Shown: piece after piece, positions 1-6,911 of the stretch
Layout: each line of letters starts with the position of its first letter
How positions within the stretch are numbered: the stretch's first letter is position 1
Assembly: GCA_964555675.1 (NCBI GenBank)
Contig: CAZKTU010000309.1
Coordinates: 1 to 6,911, forward strand
DNA from: CAIWXH01 sp964555675
GTDB taxonomy: Bacteria > Chloroflexota > Chloroflexia > Chloroflexales > Chloroflexaceae
DNA length: 6,911 nt
Direction of reading: 5' to 3'
Position numbers and translations under genes: made by a program
Notes under the pieces: model-generated
Database searches by the model: none
Told to the model about the DNA's origin: nothing
What the model saw: only the letters and a program-made list of their open reading frames with translations

Positions 1-32
1 AAAGCGCCCCCGCCCAGAGCCTGGGCGGGGGC
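1..32 (-). terminator. Rho-independent terminator after the cupredoxin gene
   Basis: A perfect 12-bp GC-rich stem is formed by 6-17 and 21-32 with a 3-nt loop (18-20). Read on the minus strand it lies about 36 nt past the TAA stop of the cupredoxin gene and is followed by GCTTT at positions 5-1, so the T-run is just beginning where the window ends. The plus-strand side after the stem (ATTGG) has no T-run, so it is oriented for the minus-strand gene. The tail cannot be confirmed because of the window edge. Confidence 0.75.
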
Positions 33-68
33 ATTGGATTGAGAGGCGCCAGGGGCCGCGAGGGGTGT

Positions 69-521
69 TTACTCGGTAACACTCACCTGGCCGACCATGC
101 CGGCGTCGCGGTGGGCCGGGAAGACACAGACGAAGGCAGTGCCCTCGCTGGGAATGCTGACCATCGCAGTGGCCGTCTGGCCGGGCCCCGCGGCCAGGCG
201 CGTGCCGTCGTCGAAGGCGACCTCGTGAGGGACGGCGTCGTTGTTCACGATGCGCACCTCGTAGATCCCGGGGGCGGCCACGGCGAGGCTGCGCTGCTCG
301 AAGGCGATGTTGGCGGCCCGTACCTCGAGCGTGCCGGCGATGGCGGGCGCAGCCAGTGGCGCCGCGACAGCGACCTTGGGCGCCGAGACGGCCGAGAGGG
401 CGGGGCCGACAGGCTCGATCACGCGGCTCGACGGCTGTAGTCCACAGCCGACCAGGGCGGATACGCCGAAGAGGAGCGTCGCGGCAAAGCCGAGCACCTG
501 AGCGATGGGCCGAGGGGTCAT
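69..521 (-). CDS. Auracyanin-like cupredoxin lipoprotein (type 1 blue copper protein)
   Basis: Predicted 150-residue membrane-anchored blue copper protein, probably a small electron carrier or copper-binding protein on the outer face of the cytoplasmic membrane. Residues 1-25 form a lipoprotein signal peptide (basic start, hydrophobic core) ending in the lipobox LVGC with C26 as the lipidated residue. Residues 30-62 are a Pro/Ala/Val-rich tether. The cupredoxin domain spans about 63-150 and shows all four type 1 copper ligands: H99 (in VPHEVAF), then C132, H137 and M142 in FVCVFPAHRDAGMVG. The C-x4-H-x4-M spacing matches auracyanin as I remember it, and differs from plastocyanin (C-x2-H) and azurin (H-x3-M). 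The usual PGH is PAH here. The ATG at 521 is chosen because AGGAGG lies 6 nt upstream. An overlapping ATG at 524 leaves only 3 nt, and a farther in-frame ATG at 584 would put 21 extra polar residues before the signal peptide. The redox partner is not visible in the window. Family call firm, physiological role inferred. Confidence 0.88.
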   Translation of the reverse strand: MTPRPIAQVLGFAATLLFGVSALVGCGLQPSSRVIEPVGPALSAVSAPKVAVAAPLAAPAIAGTLEVRAANIAFEQRSLAVAAPGIYEVRIVNNDAVPHEVAFDDGTRLAAGPGQTATAMVSIPSEGTAFVCVFPAHRDAGMVGQVSVTE

Positions 522-527
522 CATTGA

Positions 528-533
528 CCTCCT
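528..533 (-). promoter_or_regulatory. Shine-Dalgarno of the cupredoxin gene
   Basis: AGGAGG reads on the minus strand at 533-528, 6 nt before the ATG at 521 and 3 nt before the overlapping ATG at 524. The spacing favours the inner ATG and argues against the far-upstream ATG at 584. Confidence 0.75.
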
Positions 534-558
534 GCTGCTAAGACGGTTCGATGGCCGT

Positions 559-564
559 ACTATA
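559..564 (-). promoter_or_regulatory. Candidate -10 box for the cupredoxin gene
   Basis: TATAGT (5 of 6 to the sigma-70-type -10 consensus) reads on the minus strand in an otherwise GC-rich region. It would place transcription start near 552, giving a leader of about 30 nt. No good -35 lies at 16-18 nt. That position is instead occupied by an inverted repeat, TCCCGC/GCGGGA (573-578 and 585-590, 6-nt loop), which could be an operator. This suggests that the cupredoxin has its own promoter and is not simply co-transcribed with mnmG. Confidence 0.4.
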
Positions 565-593
565 CACCACGATCCCGCCCCCATGCGGGAATT

Positions 594-617
594 TTGTCAC
601 AAGTGGCACAAAGTTGT
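594..617. repeat. Cluster of short TTGT/ACAA palindromes upstream of the cupredoxin gene
   Basis: Two adjacent small palindromes are visible: TTGT-C-ACAA at 594-602 and ACAA-AG-TTGT at 608-617. A 6-bp inverted repeat AAGTTG/CAACTT (611-616 and 625-630) overlaps the second. The cluster lies 30-60 bp upstream of the candidate -10 box of the cupredoxin gene and is AT-rich against a GC-rich background. This placement fits a regulator-binding site, but no known operator is recognised. Confidence 0.35.
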
Positions 618-635
618 CGATGCTCAACTTGCCGG

Positions 636-670
636 GAGCCGCCGGCCGTGTCGTTTCCACTGGGCGCGGC

Positions 671-672
<2 letters not shown>
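636..672 (-). other. Stem-loop overlapping the mnmG stop codon
   Basis: Arms GAGCCGC (636-642) and GCGGCTC (666-672) are perfectly complementary over 7 bp. The hairpin can extend inward through GCC/GGC and GTG/CAC with 2-nt bulges on each side, giving about 13 bp around a GAAACGA loop on the minus-strand transcript. It covers the first two bases of the TGA stop of mnmG (673-671). No T-run follows, so it is not a canonical intrinsic terminator. It may be a 3'-end stabilising structure or simply a GC-rich coincidence. Confidence 0.4.
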
Positions 673-2668
<1,996 letters not shown>

Positions 2669-2674
2669 TTCGCG

Positions 2675-2683
2675 TGGTATAAT
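2675..2683 (+). promoter_or_regulatory. Extended -10 promoter for the receiver/RodZ-like gene
   Basis: TGGTATAAT is a perfect extended -10 element (TG, one base, TATAAT at 2678-2683). Transcription would begin near 2690, giving a leader of about 53 nt to the TTG start at 2743. No convincing -35 is seen at 16-19 nt, which an extended -10 can tolerate. It lies 7 bp from the mnmG start codon. Confidence 0.6.
2676..2681 (-). promoter_or_regulatory. Candidate mnmG -10 box overlapping the divergent promoter
   Basis: On the minus strand the same AT-rich patch reads CATTATACC. TATACC (2681-2676) matches the -10 consensus at 4 of 6 positions and would start transcription at about 2669-2668, essentially at the mnmG ATG. 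No -35 is evident. Together with the missing Shine-Dalgarno this suggests a leaderless or near-leaderless mnmG mRNA. The alternative is a promoter farther upstream, inside or beyond the leader of the divergent gene. Confidence 0.3.
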
Positions 2684-2704
2684 GCCGGCTCGGCGGGCCG
2701 GCTC
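2684..2704 (+). repeat. GCCGGCTC direct repeat at the expected transcription start
   Basis: GCCGGCTC occurs at 2684-2691 and again at 2697-2704, a period of 13 bp. The GCCGGC cores are themselves palindromic, so the RNA could also fold as a 6-bp hairpin with a 7-nt loop (2690-2696). It lies immediately downstream of the TATAAT box. It could be a regulator site or a leader hairpin, but chance is quite possible in GC-rich DNA. Confidence 0.3.
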
Positions 2705-2727
2705 TCGGTAGGCGCCCCCCTTCTGGG

Positions 2728-2735
2728 AAGAGGAG
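2728..2735 (+). promoter_or_regulatory. Shine-Dalgarno supporting a TTG start
   Basis: AAGAGGAG ends 7 nt before the TTG at 2743. There is no ATG or GTG between it and the first conserved receiver residues, so this site fixes TTG as the start of the receiver/RodZ-like protein. Confidence 0.75.
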
Positions 2736-2742
2736 CAGCGGC

Positions 2743-3755
2743 TTGTCTTCGATCTTGATTATAGACGACGATGTGACGATCCTGGCGCGCCTGGCCGCGC
2801 AGCTCGAGGATGCCGGCTACACGGTGGCCCGCAGCAGCGACCTGGGCCATGGCGAGCTGTTATACGCCGAGCAGCGCCCCGCTCTGGTCATCCTCGAGGT
2901 GCGCTCGGGCGACGGCGGCGGCTGGGAGCTGCTGGGCCGCCTGGCGGCCGAGACCGCGGTGGTCGTGCTGAGCGGCGCGGCGAACGAGGAGGATGTGGTG
3001 CGGGCCCTCGAGGAGGGCGCCGTCGACCATATCGCCAAGCCCTACCGCTCGGCCGAGTTGCTCGCCCGGGTCAGGCTGCGGATGGCCGAGCGCCCCGCGC
3101 CCGTACCTGCGGCCCTGACGGCGACGCTCGCACCCCCCCGCGCGCCGACCGCCGTCGAGCCGCCCCGCGCCCAGGGCTCGCCCCCCCCGACCGAGCTCAG
3201 CGTGGCCGACGCTCTCTACGCCCATCGGGCCACCCAGCGCAAGAACCCGCGCGGCGCGCCCGCCGACGAGCGGGTCTTCATGAGCGAGGCCGAGGAGATG
3301 GCCCTGCTGCGCACTCCGCCCGCCGAGGCCAAGCCGGCCGACGGCGCGCGCGCCACTGGGGCCGCTGCGACCCTCGAGCCGGGCGAGGTCGGGCTGGGCC
3401 AGCGCATGCGCGCCGAGCGCCTGCACCGCCACCTGACCCTGGTGCAGATCGAGAACGAGCTGAAGATCCGCATGTCGTACCTCCAGGCCATGGAGGACGA
3501 TAAGCTGACCCTGCTGCCTCGCGGACCGACGGCCCCCCAGATGGTCAAGGACTACGCCGACTTCCTCGGCCTCGACGCCTCGGTCGCCCTCGAGGAGCTG
3601 CGCGCCCAGCACTATGGCGAGGCCGCCCCGCCCATGCGGGCCCTCGGCGGCACCCCCGCGCCGCGCCCGCTGCCGCGCTGGCTGATCATCCTCGCCGCCG
3701 TGCTGCTCGCCCTGGCCGTGTGCGTCGGCGCCATCCTGCTCTTCGACCCCGGCTT
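2743..3755 (+). CDS. Receiver domain - RodZ-type HTH - transmembrane fusion protein (3' end in gap)
   Basis: The first 337 codons of a protein cut by the N gap. Residues 1-115 form a CheY-like receiver: acidic cluster D8-D9-D10 in ILIIDDD, S77 in VVVLSG and the K99-P100 switch pair in HIAKPY. The predicted phospho-acceptor is Glu, not Asp: E52 in LVILEV (codon GAG at 2896-2898). Residues 116-215 are a low-complexity Pro/Ala-rich linker. Residues 218-290 are a Cro/C1-type HTH of the RodZ family (HTH_25), with LGQRMRAER, LTLVQIENELKIRMSYLQAM and a DYADFLGLD tail. Residues 313-334 are one hydrophobic helix preceded by PLPRW, so the N-terminal part should be cytoplasmic and the lost part extracytoplasmic. 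RodZ of this design links MreB and the elongation machinery to the membrane. A receiver in front is not the usual arrangement. Start is TTG with a good Shine-Dalgarno. No cognate histidine kinase is seen. Domains well supported. Whether it acts in cell shape or in transcription is unknown. Confidence 0.85.
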
Positions 3756-3855
3756 NNNNNNNNNNNNNNNNNNNNNNNNNNNNNNNNNNNNNNNNNNNNN
3801 NNNNNNNNNNNNNNNNNNNNNNNNNNNNNNNNNNNNNNNNNNNNNNNNNNNNNNN
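3756..3855. other. Assembly gap of 100 N
   Basis: Exactly 100 consecutive N, the conventional placeholder for a gap of unknown length. It removes the 3' end of the receiver/RodZ-like gene coming from the left and the 3' end of the membrane protein gene coming from the right. Any reading frame continued through it is meaningless, including long frames that appear to join the two sides. Confidence 0.98.
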
Positions 3856-5831
3856 GTCAGTGGCACCAGGGACATCTTGATCCCGACGATCGCGCCGTTG
3901 TACCAGAGGAAGATGCCCAGCCAGGCGATCAGGGCGATGACGAGGATGGCGACGGGGCGGCCGGCCCGGCGCGCCCAGAGCCGGTCGAGCACCGCGGCGG
4001 TCGCCAGGCAGCAGAGGGGCGCCAGGAAGTAGATGTAGCGCACCTGCACCAGGTAGAGGTACTCGACCACCACATAGATCAGCGGCGTGATCAGCCACCC
4101 CAGGGTCACCGCCCGCCCGAGAGGCCGCCCCGCTCGCGCCCAGATCAGCGGCAGGCCCGGGATGAGCAGCAGGAAGGGCAGCATGCCTACCCCGCGCCAC
4201 ATCGCCACCGGCAGGATGCGCTGGATGTAGGCCCGCTCCTCGGCCAGGCGCTCGGGCGAGAGCCGCCCGTCGTTGGCGAGCACGCCCTGGGCCGAGCCGA
4301 GCATCGGCGCGGCCACGAAGCTCAGGTAGGCCAGGGCGAAGATCGCCAGGGCCCCCAGGCCCGCCCCTAGCAGCCCGCGCCAAGCCCGCGCGCTCGGGCG
4401 CTGCGGCAGCCACGCCAGGGCCAGGGCCAGGGCCGCGGCCGTGCCGGTGAGGATGAGCACGCCGACGTGCGAGACCAGCACCAGGCTCAGCCCGACGAAG
4501 AGCAGGGCCACGCTCCAGCCCGCCGGCGCGCGGGTGTGCCGCAGGAGCAGCCAGAGCATGAGCAGCAGCAGCGCCTGGCCGCCGATGTTGGTATAAAACC
4601 CCCACCAGAGGGCGGTGAGCTGGATGGGCAGCACGGCCAGCAGGGCCGCGGCGATCAGGGCGGCCCGCCGGCTCAGCCCGAGCTCGCGGGCGATCAGGGC
4701 CAGGAAGACCACGCCCGCGGCGTCGAAGATGGCCGAGCCGGTGTGCAGCGCGAAGGCCAGGGTGGGCCGCAGCAGCAGCAGCGGCAGGGTCAGCAGGTAA
4801 GGCCCCGAGGGGTAGAAGGTCTGCCCGCCGCCGAACTCGTGGGCGTTCTCGAAGAGGTAGACCTCGCCCGAGAGCACGCGCCCGAAGAGGATGGACTGGA
4901 TGTCGAGGTCGTTGAAGGCGAAGCCCGGGGCGCTGACGCCGACCAGGCGCAGGGCCAGGCCGCCGAGGGCGATCAGCCAGAGCCGCCGGGCGAAGCGGGC
5001 CTCGGCGGTGGCGCCCTGGGGCAGCAGGCGGCGGGCCGGCAGGCTCACGGCGGCCAGGGCCAGGGCCACGGCGGCGAGGGGCCAGGTCGCGAGGCCGGCC
5101 CAGTAGCGGGCGCCCAGGTTCAGGCAGGCCAGCAGGAGCGCCGCGATCATGGCCCCGCCCACGACAAGCCGCCCGGGCGCGCGGTTGGCCCAGAGCAGGA
5201 GGGCCAGGCCGCCCACGGCGGCAATCTGGATCCCCAACAGGGGTAGGGCCGGCAGGCCGGCGGCGGCGGTCGGGCGCAGGCTGATGCGATCGAGGGACAC
5301 GGCCAGCAGGCGATCGTCGCCGGGCGGGGTGACGGTCGGGCTCGCGAAGCGCAGGCGCACCACCCCGGCCTCAGCCGCCGCGGCGGGCACGAGCAGGCGG
5401 TAGACGCGCTCGGTCTCGGCCACAGCGAAGGCGAGGCGGTGCGGGCCGGCGTCCATGGCGAAGGGCAGGGGCTCGCCCGCGGGCTGGGGCGCGGCGTACA
5501 TCTCGGCGGTGAAGAGCGTGGCGCCGCTCTGGCCTGCGGGCATGCTGATCACGGCGTCGCCGCGGGCCCAGCGATAGGTGCGCGATTGGGGGTCGTTGCG
5601 GTCGGCCTGCTCGCGGTGGTAGACGCCCCTGAGGAAGATCAGGTCGCCCGAGCCGACGCTGCCGACATCGATGCTGAGGGTGCGGGGCGGCAGCAGACTG
5701 AGCCAGAGCAGGGCGGCGACGGCCGCGGCGACGGCGAGGGTCAGGCCGAGGCGCGCGCGGGGCAGGGCGAGGGCCAGGCCGCGGGGCTGCGCGAGGCTCG
5801 GGGCGGGCGACGGGCGGGCCGTGCTGCTCAT
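3856..5831 (-). CDS. Polytopic GT-C-like glycosyltransferase family membrane protein (3' end in gap)
   Basis: 658 codons are visible before the gap; the C-terminus is missing. After a cytoplasmic Pro/Arg-rich start, a hydrophobic helix (about 27-47) leads to a roughly 140-residue non-membrane segment (50-190) rich in alternating hydrophobic residues, probably an extracytoplasmic beta-sandwich. About 13 further hydrophobic helices follow from residue 195 to 645. After the helix at about 284-300 comes FAFNDLDIQSILFGRVLSGE with D308 and D310, placed like the acidic catalytic motif in the first large outer loop of GT-C enzymes (ArnT/PMT/GT39-GT83 type). TFYPSGPY (338-345) precedes the next helix. 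Such enzymes move sugars from polyprenyl-phosphate donors onto lipids or proteins outside the membrane; the substrate here is unknown. The ATG overlaps the ribF TGA by 4 nt (ATGA), suggesting translational coupling. Ala/Leu-rich stretches are encoded by short CCAGGG-type repeats (for example around 4428-4446). Membrane topology is clear; the enzymatic call is moderate. Confidence 0.7.
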
Positions 5832-6748
5832 GGGCGCAGGAGCTCCCGGGCCTGGTCGGCGTCGCTGCGGATCTGGGCGACGAGGGCCTCGATGCCCGCG
5901 AACTTCTGCTCGCCGCGCAGGCGCTGGGTGAACTCGATGCGGATGGACTGGCCGTAGAGGTCGCCGCTCCAGTCGAGCAGGTGGGCCTCGACGGTGCGGC
6001 GCAGGCCGTCGAAGGTGGGGCGCACGCCGATGTTGGTGACGGCGGGCAGGCCTTCGCCGTTGAGGTAGACCCGGCAGGCGTAGACGCCGTCGGCCGGCAG
6101 CACGTGGATGGGGTCGATCTGGAGGTTGGCGGTGGGGAAGCCGATCGTGCGTCCGCGCTGGTCGCCCTGGACGACGAGGCCGCGCAGGCCGAAGGGCCGG
6201 CCGAGCAGGGGCTCGGCGCCGGCGACATCGCCCGCGCGCAGGAGCTCGCGCACCCGCGAGGCGCTGACGGGCTGGCCGCCGACGATCACCTTGCTGACGG
6301 CGCCGACGGCGAAGCCGAGCTCGACGCCGATCGCCATAAGGTTGGGCACGTCGCCGGCGCGGCCGCGGCCCATGGCGAAGTCCTCGCCGACCCAGAGCTC
6401 GCGCAGGGGGGCGGCGGCGACAATCTGGCGCATGTAGGCCTCGGCGCTGGTGGCCATTGTCTCGGCGGTGAAGGGGGCGACGATCAGCAGGTCGGGGCCG
6501 AGGCGGCCGATCAGCTCGATCTTCTCCTCGAGGCTGGTGAGCAGCTGCAGGGGCTGGCCGGGGCGGATCACGGCGTTGGGGTGAGGCTCCCAGGTGAGGA
6601 CGGCGCTAGCGAGGCCGAGGGAGCGGGCGCGCTCGACAGTGGTCTCGACGAGGCGCCGGTGGCCGAGGTGCACCCCGTCGAATTTGCCCATTGTGAGGGC
6701 CGAGGGGCGACTGGCGAGGCCGGGTTCGAGGGCGCGGACTACTTCCAC
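5828..6748 (-). CDS. ribF: Bifunctional riboflavin kinase / FAD synthetase
   Basis: 306-residue cytoplasmic enzyme that phosphorylates riboflavin to FMN and adenylylates FMN to FAD. The N-terminal FMN adenylyltransferase domain (about 1-180) carries GKFDGVHLGH (21-30; GNFDGVH is more usual), EPHP (54-57), VGEDFAMGRGRAGD (120-133) and VSASRVREL (161-169). The C-terminal riboflavin kinase domain (about 184-306) carries GDQRGRTIGFPTANL (195-209), ADGVYA (219-224), NIGVRPTFDG (239-248) and EAHLLDWSGDLYG (254-266), with the family catalytic Glu at 254. The GTG start at 6748 is preferred over a TTG at 6769: GGAG lies 7 nt upstream of GTG, while TTG has no good site. The resulting MEVVRALEP start also resembles the family's usual N-terminus. 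It follows the mutS-like gene after 64 nt, and its stop overlaps the membrane protein start. No FMN riboswitch is visible upstream. Confidence 0.96.
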   Translation of the reverse strand: MEVVRALEPGLASRPSALTMGKFDGVHLGHRRLVETTVERARSLGLASAVLTWEPHPNAVIRPGQPLQLLTSLEEKIELIGRLGPDLLIVAPFTAETMATSAEAYMRQIVAAAPLRELWVGEDFAMGRGRAGDVPNLMAIGVELGFAVGAVSKVIVGGQPVSASRVRELLRAGDVAGAEPLLGRPFGLRGLVVQGDQRGRTIGFPTANLQIDPIHVLPADGVYACRVYLNGEGLPAVTNIGVRPTFDGLRRTVEAHLLDWSGDLYGQSIRIEFTQRLRGEQKFAGIEALVAQIRSDADQARELLRP

Positions 6749-6755
6749 AGGTGTT

Positions 6756-6759
6756 CTCC
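6756..6759 (-). promoter_or_regulatory. Shine-Dalgarno deciding the ribF start
   Basis: GGAG on the minus strand lies 7 nt before the GTG at 6748. The competing upstream TTG at 6769 is preceded only by CCCCCCAGG directly abutting it, which is too close to function well. Confidence 0.6.
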
Positions 6760-6779
6760 AGCGGGTCAACCTGGGGGGT

Positions 6780-6788
6780 AGTGTAACA
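6780..6788 (-). promoter_or_regulatory. Possible weak promoter for ribF
   Basis: TGTTACACT on the minus strand has the form of an extended -10 (TG, one base, TACACT; hexamer 4 of 6). A poor -35-like TTTAGG lies 16 nt upstream (6807-6802). Transcription would start near 6773, giving a leader of about 25 nt to the GTG. ribF may equally be transcribed with mutS, as no terminator is seen between them. Confidence 0.3.
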
Positions 6789-6812
6789 CAGGTTTTGCCG
6801 GCCTAAAGCCGT

Positions 6813-6911
6813 CTACCCCTCGCCCGCGAGCTTGCGCAGCTCGGCGAGCTTGTTGAGGGCCTCGAGGGGGGTCAGCTCGTTGACGTTGAGGCGGCGCAGG
6901 TACTCGAGCAC
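6813..6911 (-). CDS. mutS: C-terminal end of DNA mismatch repair protein MutS (partial)
   Basis: An open frame enters from the right window edge and ends at TAG (6815-6813), giving 32 residues: VLEYLRRLNVNELT, then PLEALNKLAELRKLAGEG. The block (L-x-V/L-N/D)-x-x-T-P-L-(E/Q)-A-L-N-K-L-x-E-L-(K/R)-K is the characteristic C-terminal tail of bacterial MutS, the mismatch-recognition ATPase. All catalytic and mismatch-binding domains lie outside the window. It reads into ribF in the same direction, 64 nt away. The call depends on this short conserved tail only, so it is good but not certain. Confidence 0.8.
   Translation of the reverse strand: MLEYLRRLNVNELTPLEALNKLAELRKLAGEG

Noticed and set aside
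611..630. AAGTTG/CAACTT as an mnmG terminator
   Set aside because: The 6-bp stem is AT-rich and weak, with only a short interrupted T stretch after it; it fits better as part of the upstream palindrome cluster.
3612..3755. Apparent C-terminal continuation of the membrane protein beyond the gap, and likewise of the receiver/RodZ-like protein into 3856-4032
   Set aside because: The frame across a placeholder gap is arbitrary. The extensions are antisense to the neighbouring genes and resemble no protein domain.
4420..4450. Short tandem CCAGGG-like repeats (also near 5050-5070)
   Set aside because: They encode Ala-Leu runs in transmembrane helices and are explained by codon bias in a high-GC genome.
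2860..4605. 581-codon minus-strand open frame crossing the N gap
   Set aside because: It joins two sequenced pieces through undetermined bases and lies out of frame or antisense to the two real genes.
4467..5246. Gln/Gly-rich 259-codon plus-strand open frame
   Set aside because: It is antisense to the membrane protein. The Gln/Gly/Pro bias mirrors the Leu/Ala/Gly codons on the other strand.
5371..6228. 285-codon minus-strand frame bridging ribF and the membrane protein
   Set aside because: It is a Ser/Pro/Arg-rich shifted frame over two well-conserved genes.
6749..6812. FMN riboswitch upstream of ribF
   Set aside because: The 64-nt spacer is too short for an FMN riboswitch, and none of its conserved elements is seen.

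Overview
The window is a high-GC bacterial scaffold fragment with GC-rich third codon positions throughout. It is interrupted by a run of exactly 100 N (3756-3855), so it consists of two sequenced pieces joined by a gap of unknown true length. The best guess for the host is a member of the Chloroflexota (Chloroflexus/Roseiflexus side). This rests on a lipid-anchored cupredoxin with auracyanin-type ligand spacing and on the general look of the proteins. It is an inference, not a demonstrated assignment.

Left piece (1-3755). A cupredoxin lipoprotein gene (69-521, minus) ends before a 12-bp GC-rich terminator hairpin at the very edge of the window. Upstream of it on the same strand is a complete mnmG/gidA (671-2668), the FAD enzyme for tRNA wobble-uridine modification. 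The 150 bp between these two genes hold a stable stem-loop over the mnmG stop codon, a cluster of TTGT/ACAA palindromes and a probable promoter for the cupredoxin. A divergent gene starts at 2743 on the plus strand. It encodes a receiver domain, a Pro/Ala-rich linker, a RodZ-type helix-turn-helix and one transmembrane helix, and then runs into the gap. The 74-bp divergent intergenic region contains one TATAAT box that could serve both genes, and mnmG has no visible Shine-Dalgarno sequence.

Right piece (3856-6911). All genes here are on the minus strand: the last 32 codons of a MutS-like mismatch-repair protein (6813-6911), ribF (5828-6748, FMN/FAD synthesis), and a large polytopic GT-C-like membrane protein (5831 down to the gap) whose start overlaps the ribF stop as ATGA. 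ribF and the membrane gene look translationally coupled.

Most of the content is ordinary housekeeping (mutS end, ribF, mnmG). The unusual element is the receiver/RodZ-like fusion protein. Its predicted phospho-acceptor Asp is replaced by Glu, and the rest of the protein is hidden in the gap. I did not find a complete, clearly new multi-gene system. No tRNA, rRNA, CRISPR array, insertion sequence or phage gene was seen.
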